Source of the DNA: Owenia fusiformis
Taxonomy: Eukaryota > Annelida > Polychaeta > Sabellida > Oweniidae
Length of the DNA: 64,000 nt
Reading direction: 5' to 3'
Assembly (NCBI GenBank): GCA_903813345.2
Contig: CAIIXF020000011.1
Coordinates: 7,958,571 to 8,022,570 of the forward strand
The translations under genes were made by a program, and so were the position numbers. Each line of letters starts with the position of its first letter. The first letter of the stretch is position 1. Below the pieces are notes generated by a model. The model was not told where the DNA came from. It saw nothing but the letters and a program-made list of their open reading frames with translations, and made no database searches. Shown here piece by piece: positions 1-11,732 of the stretch.

Positions 1-3000
1 ACACCTGAGGTAACACCAAAGAAAGAGGAACAAAATGAGCAGAAAGAATCGGGAACTTTACCTCCTTTATCAATGAGTCGGCCAGAGAGTTTAGACTTTG
101 GCAATGAGTCACCCAATGTTGGGTCACCACATGTGGATGCCAAACGGCGATTTTTCTGTGAAGCAGCCAAACCAGTGACCATCAATCCGCAAACATTATT
201 TGGTGATGAAATTAAGAAACCAGATGCTCATGATGCTAGATTTGATAAATATTTCAAAAAGGAGAGAACTAAACTAAGTGTTGATGAAAAACTGTTCAAT
301 GAGACTGATTCCAAAACAGACTCCACCCCTGAAGGGTCTTATAGTGTAGAAAAAAATAGAAAAAAGATTCCTGCAGATCCTCAATTAGCAAATGTACATA
401 GTCCTGAACCAAGTTGCAGTAATGATGTATTTTTCACCCCAAAAACCTCAATAAAATCTAAACCACCTAGGGTGCCATCTGTCGAGGACTCCCCGATGGA
501 ATTTAAAAAACCTCTTGATGTTAATACTAAAAAGCGTTCTTTACCCAGAACTCCAGCAGAGAGCTCACAAGTAGATGTGTCCAAGAAAATGCTTAGTAAA
601 GATGAAATTAAAATGCTTCGGGAGAATGAAAGGGAAAAGTTACGGTCTCAAGCTAGGCTAAGAGCGCGTCTGAAGAGTGATGAAGAGTTAGGAGTACAAC
701 AGACATTTACACCTCGTAAAGTGCGATCTTCAAGTAATGCAAGTAGTCTCTCAAGCACCTCAGAAGATTTAGTCAAGCGTATGCGGGATTTTAACTCTAA
801 TGAAAAAGATACTCCAACTGTATCAGGAAAAAGCTCAACAGTCAGTTTAGAAGACATCCACCTTGAAGAGTCCAATACAGATGACTTAAAGCAAGAAAAT
901 ATAGAGGCTCCAAAACCAAGTAATATTGCAGTGAAAAGTATTAAAGATGAATTAGCCAGTAGTTCTAAATCCAGTATTGACTCTGAAAGCCCCTCAATGG
1001 CTAAGAAATCTTCAAATCAAGTAGAGGAGAAAGAACCCACCCCGGGAACTTCAGGCTTATATAAGAAAAAGGAAGAAAAAGATTCTCCTAAAATAGAAGT
1101 TGGCAAAGGGAATACATCCACTGATGAAGTGTCACCAGCATTAACTAAGAAGTCAAAAGCTAAAGCCAAAAAGGAGAAAAAGAGTAAAAGTCCAAAAGTA
1201 AAAGGCAAAAGCCCAAAACATGACAAAGAAAGCTCAGAAGCAATCTCACCATCCACAGAAAAGAAAGAAAAACGGAAATCTTGGCTCGCGTTCCTCAGTC
1301 CTAAGGATAAGCGTGATAAATATATAAAAACATCATCTTCTGAGGATAAAGAAAGCAGTCCGGCCCCAGGCACAACATCCAATGAATCAACCCTAGAAAA
1401 GAAACAGAAAACACCCAAAGATAAATCCAAACCAAAAACACCCAAATCCAAAGAAAAGAAGAAAAAGAAGTCAAAGCGTACTAAAGAGGAAGATTACGAT
1501 AGTGAGCCTTTAGAGGGAGCCACAGGTCTTAGTGAGAGGGTCAAGGCTGCAAAGTTGAAAGAGAGGCTAGAGAAGGACCCTGTGTTTGATACAGAAGAGT
1601 GTAGAGCACGTGTTGAGAAAGTTGTAGCTCCTAAAGCCAGAGGTTTGTTTTCATTGTTTTAATAAAATATCATTAATTCATAAACTGATATTCTAAATTT
1701 CTATATTATTCTGTTTAAAAAAAATATTGAAATTTTCTAAAGTGATTTCTGCTAGTGTGGATAGCATTATTGAAGAATGTACATTATCTGTGTATATTTC
1801 AGAGGAGGAGATCTACTCAGATCCAGATAGTGATGTATATGACACACTTAGTAGGAGCACTAAGAGTGATGACAGACTATCAACTGTAAGTGAAGTGAGC
1901 TATGTGACTCTATGACATAAATAGTTTTCACCTTTCATAGGTTTTCTCATAGTCAAACCTCCTTTCAAAAATATCTTCATTTTTATCCCATCGGTGTTAT
2001 ATAGTCATCTTGTTGGTAACATGATCATGATAGTTATTGTGAGACATCCCACTTTTTATTAGCCAATTCTAGAGCTACCTTTAAGTTTAAATGGCCACCT
2101 TTTTTCTTGCAGCTATTTTGAAAGGACTTTATAATGTGTTGATATATGAACTACTTGTGATGAATGCCCTGTCTTTTGTAATCACTGAAGTTATTCTTGC
2201 AGGGGAAAAGGTCCATGATGAGTGAGGATGAACTGACCAATGAGAAAATAGCCCGAAAGGCGCAGAGGTCTGCGATGAAGCAGCAACGCCAAAAGGAGTT
2301 GAAGCGCTTGAGGATGGCCCAGGAGCTCCAGAGACAGTTGGAAGAAGTGGAGGTGAAACAACGGGAGCTGGAGGAGAGGGGTATCATTGTGGAGAGGGCA
2401 CTGCGTGGAGATGGGCCAGGTATGGAAAACACAATTTGAACATTGCATGTTTTGGCCAAACAAATAATAATTTGAATCAAATTTCTATTTTAATGTTTTT
2501 CTTCAATTGAAGTAATGGCATCAGCAATAATTAGTTAGATGATAGAAAATATGAAAATGGGGGCTTGTATTATTGTCAGAACCAAAACGAGTTATGAGTG
2601 CCTCCTTCTGTCTAATGTCTGTCCAGGTGAAATCATTTTGTTTAAAAACTTTATATCCAATGTTCAGATGTAATGAGATTTGCTACATCCTGGCATTTCT
2701 GTTGTTTATGTAAATGATGCCTTTCTTTACTGCAGAATCTGACCGTGATGAGGCTGATCTGATGCAAGAATGGTTCAGTTTGGTGCATGAGAAAAACACA
2801 ATGTTCCGCTATGAGTCTGAGCTCATGTGTCAGTAAGTAAAAATTAAGTACAAAAATGTGCAAAAAAAATGTAGATAAACAGGACAGTGCAAGTGAGTGC
2901 ATGTTTGAAACATTATAAAACCTGTATACTGAAAATTGTACAATAATTATTAGACAATAATACTTAACAATTTGAGCAGATTTCAATATGTAGCTTTGAA

Positions 3001-6000
3001 ATGACAAAAATTCAACATATACAATTGCACACATGGAAATCTTTTAAAGTGATATTAATTCTGATGTTTTAGTGCCAAAGAGCTTGAACTTGAAGATCGG
3101 CAATCAAGATTGGAGCAGAAACTCCGGGACCAGATGCTTGTTGATGGTGAGTAACACTTCGATTCTTCGAATCTTAGAATTGTATCAGTGGCTCATCTTC
3201 ATTCTGTACATTGGATGTTATAACATCAGCAGTATAACATACAACAGGGTCATCGGGATAATATTGGAATGTTAAATACTTTTGCTGCTAGCGCTTTAAC
3301 TGCACGCTACATAATATCCTTGACTAATTCAATGTTCAACATTTGTTCACATTTGGTCTGGTAGTTTTTCTGGAACTCTCAGCTTATGCAATTTTTCAAT
3401 TCATTGTACAGATTTATTGTATCATTTTGTGTGTACTGTTTTTCAACTATTTGTCAGTTCATTGTATGATGTCATCTCATTGTACCATGTCTACTCATTG
3501 TACCATACCATTTCAATTCATTGTACTAATCTTTCAGATGGGGCTGACTGTGGAGGTAGTAGTTTAACATATCTGCACTAGCTAGTCACAGCTTTCTTCC
3601 TTTCTACTTTCCCATAATGCAACTGGACAAGTCAGTCAGACGGATGGAAAACAAAGCTCACAAGAGCCTATCCATCAATGCTTTGCTTTTTGATAGTATG
3701 AAATAAATTGGCTTGTCCAAAGTTGCATCAATATTTTCTGAGTGTAATCTCAATATTGTTTGATTCTACTTGTTGTGATCTATGTTGTTTTTGAGTAAAA
3801 ATGTCTATTAAATGTCTATATATCTTTAGTTTCAATACATCATATTCTTTAGTAGAAGTGAAACATTTCAAATGTAGGTTTAGAGTTAGTCATTTAGCTA
3901 TTTTCTATTATCATCATGTTGTTCTGTAAAATGGTGTACCCTGGGAGAAAGTTGAGAAATACAATGTCATTCTGGTCAATGTTTGAAATGAAAAATATCA
4001 GCAATTTTAATTGTTAAAACAGGTCAAGAAATTCCCAGAACATAAATGAAATGAGACCTTACCATTTTACATTCTGCCAAAGTATAAAAAAAATGAAAGT
4101 GAAAAAAAAATTATAGGGGCAGATACAGGATACCTATATTAAAAGTAAGGTTTCATTAAAAAAGTAAATATACAATGTAATATCAAAACCAGAGTGACAT
4201 TAATACATGCATGACTTAAAGCCATGAATTAAAGTCCATACATATCTGTTATTTGGCAGATCAAGAATTCATCACTCAAAAATCAAAATGTTGGTTTTAA
4301 TTTATTCAAATGAAAACTAAGTATTTCTTCACATCTATGTTTTAGATACATCTTCTATAATGTCACTTGATGAGCTAATAGATAAGATAAACTCTGAAGA
4401 AGGTACACAGTAATACTGCATTCCAAGAGTTTATTATGAGCATGTGAAATACAACATTGTGCTTTGGTCAAAATGGAGCTGTATTTGACCAGGGTGGATT
4501 ATGTATTTCATTTTTCATAGTATAGAGTGCTAGGTAGAATGTTTCCATTAATAAATCACAGGACTCCAGATAATATAGGAAGGAAATAACTTTGACATTT
4601 TCGAAGGACACCATGCTTTGATTGAAGGGTCTATTTAATTTAATAATAGCATATGGGATTTTTCACGTTTCCCTCCATATTGATTTGGAGTTTGTATTAA
4701 AATCTGCATGCTTTTATTTAAGAACTTAACAAGAATTTTGATGAAAATTAAGCATTTGGGATGATGTTTGAAATAATACGCATGGAAAGTTGTTCCGTTA
4801 TTGTTAAGAATATGACTCATATTTGCTTAACCCACAACAAACTAGACACACAAATTTATTGATTAAATTTGTTTTATTACTTTTTTACATCATACGTCAT
4901 GCTTGAATGTAGTAAAACAACAAACAATGTTATTTCTGAGGTACTATAACACAATCAAAATATCTCATTAAAATGTCAAAATCAATTCTTCTATTACTAT
5001 GTTTTCAATAAGATCTCCAATGTCTTTATATTAAAGCATCAAACAGCAAAATTATCAAACATAGGTAAATGAATCTTTTTGTGACTGTTCACTTTTTCAT
5101 TGGGATATCTACATTTTCCTTCAGCTCGAACCCCAACCAAGTGCCCCTTCTTGCTGCCTGGGGGGAAATACATGCACTGCAGACCTGCCATACATCTGAA
5201 AAAGAGATTTAGATCAGATCAAAAGGCTATCCTGATTTAAAATTGTGTCATTTTTTCCTGTCATATCTTAATAAGATCTCTTTATTTGGGTCATTCGCTT
5301 TATATACATGTACAATGTGTATGTACAAAATATTGTTGATAAATAGGATTTTATTGATGCAAGAATTGCACCCAAACCTCATCCCCTCAAAAAGAGGATA
5401 TTTTAGTGAAAAAATCCTATAATTTAGCTTTTATTTATGTAATATTGATACGGTCTTTGACTCATTAGTATGAACATACAAGTATGTATGTAACTTGTGT
5501 ATGTAGTTATGAGTTTGAATTTGTCAATTGAAGTGAGCATTGTGTGCCACCTTCTTTCCTTTATAGAACTTATAGGAGAGGTGCCTATAAGACAAAGGCA
5601 GGTTCTCTTGAGAAGGTATGACCGGTTTACCCAACCCTTGGAGAATTCATTGATTTTAAGCCAAATGGAATTGACATAATCAGAAATTATTGGCAGAGTA
5701 TTGCTAAAATTGTGTAGTTGACAATTCACTGACATATTTGGCAAAAAGTATCCCCTATCCCTAAAATAAAACCTGGTTTTGGATATTTCACCTTCACAAA
5801 AAATATTGATGAAAATAACAAGTTTCACTTACGGTAAGCCTAAATAAGAGCAGGTCTCCCCTTGTTTCAAGGCACATTTGTCCTTACAGCACCCACATCC
5901 CCTTGTGGCAGGCTCACAGTTAGGGGTCTTCCTCTGGGGGACACACTTGGCCAACTCTTGCTTGGAACATGGGGGACAATCCAGCACAGCCTGTGCCCCC

Positions 6001-8393
6001 AACCCAAATGAAATCACCATTAAAAGCACATTTGATATCCCTAGCATGATGCTATTGTTCTGAGCCCTTTGCTTAGTCTCCCAGTTAATACATTTATGGA
6101 TTTATCCTATTTTCATTTAAATTAATGATTTGTAACATAACTGCTAAATTGTTATCTTTGAAAATGAAATTGTCAGAAAAACTCCAAAACTAAAACATTC
6201 TTTTCATGATAAACTCAACAAAACTTGTATGTGAAATATTTATCATTACTGAAAATCTATGGGCCATGTCATAGGCTATAACAAACTCGACTCTAAAATA
6301 AATGAATACATATGAGTCTCAATGTTCCAATGAAATCAGATGATTTAATATAATATAGTTTTTAAAACCCAACCATGTAAAAAGGATAAAAATAAATAAG
6401 ATAGATCTTAAATAATTTTACTGGGAGGATGTTTATATTGAAAATGACTCCTCCACTAATGATAATGGTATTGGAATATTGATAAAAGTTATTAAATGTT
6501 GAAATATGTTATGTTCCCAAGACATCTTCATGAATTGGAATAAAATTAAAAATCATGGTTCTAACAATTTTAATTTGCATTGAAAACTAGTGTTTCGATT
6601 TTCATTGTTTCCTTTGTAACTTCGAACAGTCGTAGATCTCAAACTGAAATTATGTTTTTAAAGATGAATGCTTAGTTAGACATGGCAAAGTGGGATAGTT
6701 AGGGGGGATTGAAGTGATTAAAGAATTACTCATTTAATGAAATAAACAATATTTTCAAAACATTATAATGTAGGGGTGCCTCTGTAGATAGAAAGGAAAA
6801 TGTATAGTTTAATTAATTATAAAGTTATATAATTATATAATACAAGTATTAGATAGAAGAGGCTTGTAAGTATTGCCTATTTGTGTAGAGTGGAATTGAT
6901 TACTAGAACTCAGATATAGACTAGGCATGGTGTATTTCATATTCCCTGAATATTTTTTTGTTTTTGTTTTTTTAATTGTTTATTAACTGTCAGCTATTCT
7001 AGCAGCATCTTTGAGCTTGAGATAATTCATCAGTATTGGAGTGTGCCATATCTTTTGTTTTGTAATTGTTAATTAACTGTCAGCTATTCTAGCAGCATCT
7101 TTGAGCTTGAGATAATTCATCAGTATTGGAGTGTGCCATATTTTTGTTTTGTTGTTTTTGATGCATGAAACGAGTGTTAAGTTAACCCATAAGTTAATCT
7201 ATGTATATTTAAAAAGCACTTGTATATTTGACTTTTAAATAAAATGCACACACCAACAGCAAATACTATTATAGTGGCCTGGACTAAATATATTGAATAA
7301 TTTTATTCATTATACAACCTTGTTTTAATCATACAAATATCTACAAGAAAATGTTCAAAGTATCAGGCATGTAGCCAGGGGGGGGGGTTCGCAGGGTTCG
7401 GGCAAACGTGATTTTAGCCATATTTGGGCCAAAATTGTCAAATGTGAACCTCCCCTGGAAATCTTTGAAAACTGAACCCCCCTTGACAAATCCTGGCTAC
7501 GGGCCTGAGTATCGTATTGTTTACGCTGTGTAACATTACAACTAGGAAATCACTAATGATCGAACTTATAATTTTTTGCAAGGCAAGGTTAACATTAGCA
7601 TTATTAAAACACTGTCAATCTATTTTAGATTCAAAGAAGTCGACAACTCAGATTGAGGAGGAGAAGCGAGTGTTGGAAGAGCTAATGGAAGTGGTGGAAC
7701 AGAGGGATCAGTTAGTGGCCATGTTGGATGAGGACAGACTCAGGTATACTCCCTTGGATATATCAGATTTTGAAGTAAAATATTAAGTGAAGGAATAATG
7801 TAACTACAAATACATATATAGTATTATGTAGTAATATTCAGATATCTCAAATTGAGGTTGTGTCATTGCAAAACATGCTTTGTTGCTTACTCTTAAACTG
7901 CTGAAAGAAACTTTGTCTTATTAAAAACTTTAAAAAGTAGCATTAAAATATATGGTATGTACATTTTGATGAATAGTGTGAGATTTCCCCAAAATATATA
8001 TAGAATATACATGTAGATTCAATCAACATTTTGTGAATATTGCCCAGGACGTACTAAATGCCTGTATTGCTATCATTGCTGTGGCAAATAATGTTTACAA
8101 GATTGTAAGTCATGTTGTTTCACAATGTTTACAAGATTGTAAGTCATGTTGTTTCACAATGTTTACAAGATTGTAAGTCATGTTGTTTCACAATGTTTAC
8201 AAGATTGTAAGTCATGTTGTTTCACAATGTTTACAAGATTGTAAGTCATGTTGTTTCACAATGTTTACAAGATTGTAAGTCATGTTGTTTCAGGGAGCAA
8301 CAGGAAGACAATGATCTGGAGGCTGTCATGTTGAAGAAAGGATTCCAACTCTCACCAGTAGTCTACTCCAACACAAAGCCAAGGCTTATATAA
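1..8393 (+). CDS. MICAL: MICAL-family protein, C-terminal part (linker and bMERB domain), 5' partial
   Basis: Exons 1-1642, 1803-1885, 2203-2419, 2736-2832, 3073-3146, 4346-4402, 7629-7743 and 8294-8393 join in one frame, open from base 1, with GT-AG sites at every junction (794 visible residues). Residues 1-547 are a Ser/Lys/Glu-rich disordered linker from one large exon. From about residue 576 a charged coiled coil with KRLRMAQELQRQLEE, VKQRELEERG, YESELM, ELELEDRQSRL and VVEQRDQLVAMLDEDRLRE matches the bMERB (DUF3585) domain of MICAL and MICAL-like proteins, which binds Rab8-family GTPases. The monooxygenase, CH and LIM domains would lie upstream of the window, so MICAL versus MICAL-like is not proven. 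Wording of the domain and the neighbouring SMPD2 favour MICAL. The stop lies inside the first unit of a minisatellite. Confidence 0.85.
4346..4402 (+). other. 57-nt phase-1/phase-1 cassette-type exon inside the MICAL bMERB domain
   Basis: A short open segment between a TTTTAG acceptor and an AAG|GTACAC donor encodes about 19 residues (SSIMSLDELIDKINSEE and flanks). Both neighbouring junctions are phase 1, and including or skipping it both give an Asp codon and keep the frame. It falls between the second and third predicted helices of bMERB, where family members differ in length. It may be alternatively spliced. Confidence 0.6.
5039..6047 (-). CDS. Secreted single-IGFBP-domain protein, nested in a MICAL intron
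   Basis: Exon 1 is 6047-5833 and exon 2 is 5195-5039, joined at phase 2 across GTAAGT and TTTTCAG sites; the product is 123 residues. Residues 1-20 form a hydrophobic signal peptide ending AQA. The mature part carries the IGFBP N-terminal fingerprint: CPPC, a GCGCC motif, CALKQGETC, then a PCMAGLQC segment and a last Cys. That makes twelve cysteines, the full set of an IGFBP N-domain. There is no thyroglobulin, Kazal or Ig domain, so it belongs with the one-domain IGFBP-like proteins (single insulin-binding-domain proteins) known from invertebrates. Ligand binding to insulin-like peptides is inferred from the family only. The gene lies wholly within the MICAL intron 4403-7628 on the opposite strand, so it must have its own promoter. 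Confidence 0.85.
6974..7152. repeat. 90-bp direct tandem duplication in a MICAL intron
   Basis: Two adjacent copies starting with AATTGTT at 6974 and 7064 are almost identical through AACTGTCAGCTATTC and GGAGTGTGCCATAT. The low divergence suggests a recent duplication. No coding content. Confidence 0.85.
7364..7507. mobile_element. 144-bp MITE with GTAGCCAGG-type terminal inverted repeats
   Basis: The ends read CAGGCATGTAGCCAGG and, inverted, CAGGCCCGTAGCCAGG. The element is flanked by a 5-bp target duplication AGTAT at 7359-7363 and 7508-7512. It contains G- and C-rich runs near the ends. Relatives sit at 13092-13222 and around 55590-56270. Confidence 0.8.
8090..8293 (+). repeat. Six exact-length 34-bp tandem copies ending at the last MICAL 3' splice site
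   Basis: The array is 204 bp, exactly six units of 34 bp, each containing GTTTACAAGATTGTAAGTCA and ending TTGTTTCAC. Only the last copy ends TTGTTTCAG, which is the acceptor of the final MICAL exon at 8294. Every unit also holds a GTAAGT donor-like word. Confidence 0.95.
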
Positions 8394-8970
8394 TATAGAT
8401 GTTACCACATGGATTATTCTCCAACACAAAGCCAAGGCTTATATAATACAAACATTACCGCATGGATTATTCTTAAATGCAAAGCCAAGGCTTATATAAC
8501 CCAAATGTTACCACGTGGATTATTCTCCAGCACAGAGCCAAGGCTTATATAACCCAAATGTTACCACGTGGATTATTCTCCAGCACAGAGCCAAGGCTTA
8601 TATAATACAGATGTTACCACATGGATTATTCTCTTATGCAAAGCCAAGGCTTATATAATACAAAAGTTAACACTTGGATTATTCTCCAACACAAAGCGGT
8701 ATTTCAAACAATTTCACACGGATTATTCCTCAACACAAGGCTGAAGCTGACATGATACATATGGTTACCACATGGATTATTCTCCAACATTAAACTACAG
8801 CTTAATGTTACCACATGGATTATTCCTCAACACAAGGCTGAAACTGACATGATACATATGGTTAACACATGGATTAATCTCCAACTCAAAACTGAGTTAC
8901 ATTTTTGTATATTACCAAAACACAAAGTCTGGATTATTTAAACATATATGTTAAGACATGGATTATTCTT
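8367..8970 (+). repeat. Approx. 53-bp minisatellite starting in the last MICAL codons and filling its 3'UTR
   Basis: Units carry CCAAGGCTTATATAA and ACCACATGGATTATTC. The first unit encodes the last residues (SNTKPRLI) and the stop codon at 8391-8393. Later units are progressively diverged, and the farther copies have lost the GGCTTATATAA part. Confidence 0.9.
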
Positions 8971-8986
8971 TGAGACGAAGCCTTTC

Positions 8987-9030
8987 TAGAAAGGCATGAA
9001 CTTTAAAGCTTTAAAGTTCATGCCTTTCTA
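8987..9030. other. 44-bp perfect palindrome in the MICAL 3'UTR/flank
   Basis: Two 22-base arms (GAAAGGCATGAACTTTAAAG and its complement) meet with no spacer. In RNA this would fold into a long hairpin just 3' of the minisatellite. It could be a foldback remnant or an RNA-stability element; nothing in the sequence decides. Confidence 0.85.
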
Positions 9031-9332
9031 TCTAAAGTCTAGACCTTCCTGATGAGGTCAAGCCTTTCAATGTAAGGAGGCAGTAAGCAATTGTTATTAG
9101 TAAGTATCAATCACATAGAAATCTCTATTACTGACAACCAGTGTACATAGTATGAACCTACCACAAGAACTATTTATACAAAACTTTCACATACAAACAC
9201 TGTAATGTATTGTAAAACACAATCTTGAATGCAAATATGATGTAATATTTATTTTAGATGTTTACCTGATGTTCAAGTCATATTGTTGAATGAGGTCACA
9301 ATTTACCATGCTCATCTGCTAAGTCATGAACA

Positions 9333-9406
9333 CAGGGTGGCCCAAAACTAAGAGTTACAGTTTACAGATTTTGGAATAACTGTAAACCTTCTTTTGGGGC
9401 ACCCTG
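9333..9406. mobile_element. Short MITE with CAGGGTG ends
   Basis: Starts CAGGGTGGCCCAAAA and ends TTTTGGGGCACCCTG, an inverted repeat with one indel. Total 74 bp. A related 71-bp element is at 60198-60268. No clear target duplication here. Confidence 0.6.
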
Positions 9407-11364
9407 TATATAGGGCCTTTGAACTTTGTGGGTCCCACAGTAATGTTACAATATGAGGCATGTGTTTATTGTGTGAATCTATGGTGATCACAGTAGCACG
9501 TGGTTGAACTGGACCAGGATATGTCAAAGTGTATTATTGTATTATTCTCATGTATTTTCACTCTCAGTGAATTGCATGGGAATTATGTGATGGATATGCC
9601 AAGCTTTAAATAACCACCTGACATGTGTCTCTGTGACCAATATCTTAATTAGTATGAAATGAAATGAGACACCAAATGAACAAAGGGGATTTTAAAATAA
9701 AGCGTCTTCATATATTTATCACATGCAATGTACTCAAAGGCCAGTTCTTTTAATAATTGGAACTTGATAGATGGATCATAAAAATGGAATGTGATTTAAA
9801 TGTTCATTAAAAAGCTACACATCAATAGTACATGTAAATGAAGGAATGGCAGATGCAATGCAGAAAATTATTTATGGAATGTTCACACATGCGATTGGTC
9901 ACATCTGTGTCACATGACATGAGAAAATTCTCAGGCGCAGTTTTCACTAGATATTTGTGATATGGGATTTCCCGAATTAAATATTAAATTAGGTAAACAA
10001 TTTCTGATATAGACTCCACACTGTTGCCGCTCTTTCTTAGAACTCATGATTAAGTAAAAGCATGTTTACGTAGATGACATGCTAAACCTAAACCTAACTT
10101 TTTGTTTAAGTTTTAACAATTTCTGTGACAAACACTGACCAGCCTGCTATTATATGCTACAAAATGTAATATGTCATCATTGAGACAATTGTAATATATT
10201 ATAGCAAGTAAAGAATTCAAGTAAATGTTGTTTTTGCTGATGTATATTATTCAAGCTACTGTTTGTGCATAATGTCTTGATATTTATAACTGTTTTTCAT
10301 AATATATTATTTAGAAATGTATAATAATGACCATAATAAACACAAAATAACATAATTCAATTTATTTGTTCTTTGTATATTAATAATTTATTGAATATCG
10401 TATTTATTCCATTTCTAATCCATTGCAACTACGTGTAGTAACAAACAAATATCTGGGTTTACATTTATTGAACATTTTGGCCACATAGGCAAAAGTGGGA
10501 CATACATGAATGATAACTACTTTTAGAAAAAAATATGTGCCATTTTGTCATGTTCATGCTTTGTTATTTCTAATATTCACACTACCCCTCATGTACACAG
10601 GAGTAACAATATATACTTTCACTAAATACTCTTATATTACAATATCTAAGTTTATTCACTACCGACTGTATGTCCCGACATAACATTAATTTAGGTTTGA
10701 AAAATATTCAGATCTTTCAATTGAAAATTATTAAACATAGTCTACATTAATATTGTGTATTGCACAAAGTATATATACGTTTACATAATAATGGCAAGCT
10801 CAAGTCTATAGTTTATTTATTTTCTAGTCATATTATAATTGGCAAGCAGTGATATGTTATGATTATCATCTTGAGAGAAGTACATGTACAATTAATAGCA
10901 CCAAAATTAGTATGGAGTCATTTACAGTGCAGATATATTTGGAGATACATATACAAATACATTTTCACATTTATCTCCAAACAGAAATTGCTTTCTTTCC
11001 TCAACAGTATTCTGGGAAAAGCATGCATGGCGCTCATGGCTTAAAGGAAACTGAACAATAAACACTACAACCATATCATGTATTATCCCATGATTAATGT
11101 GTTATCTGTACAATAACAGCTATTGATATTTCTTATATTATTGCAATCCGTGTGATATTTTCCAGAAAATTGTTTATCAAACTCATATGCGTGTGATATC
11201 GTTTATCTCACGCATATCCGTGTGATATCACATTTGCATTTCGCGCCACAATATTGTTGGAAAATAGGTCAGATAATTTATTCTCTTTGAGAAAATAGGT
11301 CTGCCAGTGTCCTGGAAATTGGATCAGAACATCACAAGGTGATTGTAATCATGGGATAAACCCA
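9407..11364. other. Intergenic stretch between convergent MICAL and SMPD2, no gene seen
   Basis: AT-rich sequence probably containing the distal MICAL 3'UTR, with AATAAA words near 9696 and 10331. I see no open frame with coding character and no RNA gene. Confidence 0.5.
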
Positions 11365-11502
11365 ATATCACATAATTTCTCGTGATATCATTTTATCGCC
11401 TCGTAGATATCAAATATCAACACTCATTCGCTTCGCTCACTCGTGTTGATATTTGATATCAACTTGGCGATGAAAATGATATCACTCAAAATGATGTGAT
11501 AT
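11365..11502. repeat. 138-bp hairpin repeat downstream of SMPD2
   Basis: Imperfect arms of about 59 bp built on ATATCACATNATTT, TGATATCATTTT and ATATCAAATATCAACAC are separated by a loop with CATTCGCTTCGCTCAC. Both outer ends are ATATCACAT. It is a foldback-type repeat; similar GATATC-rich sequence begins near 11150. Confidence 0.7.
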
Positions 11503-11732
11503 TCTGTATGTATTATAAATAAAGGGTCTTCAGATTTGGTGTTTATTTACATTTTGCAAGTGAAGAAATAGTAACCCTGTGGGAGCTGCTGAAGTACATT
11601 TGACAAAGCGAGCTTGCGAGCGGCAAAAATTGACCCAAAAATCATGCAAGTGAAGCGAGTGACAAAACTTAAAAAATCCCCCCTATGAAAAAATCCTGGG
11701 GAGATCACTGATAGTAAATCAGTTTTGGCAAA

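Noticed and set aside
1017-1451. 144-codon frame on the minus strand
   Set aside because: Antisense shadow of the Lys/Ser-rich MICAL linker exon; hydrophobic content mirrors AAG/GAA codons.
1727-1915. 62-codon plus-strand frame as an independent gene
   Set aside because: Only 1803-1885 is coding, as an 83-nt MICAL exon; the rest is intron.
5424-5828. 134-codon minus-strand frame
   Set aside because: Lies entirely in the intron between the two IGFBP exons and has no domain or compatible splice pattern.
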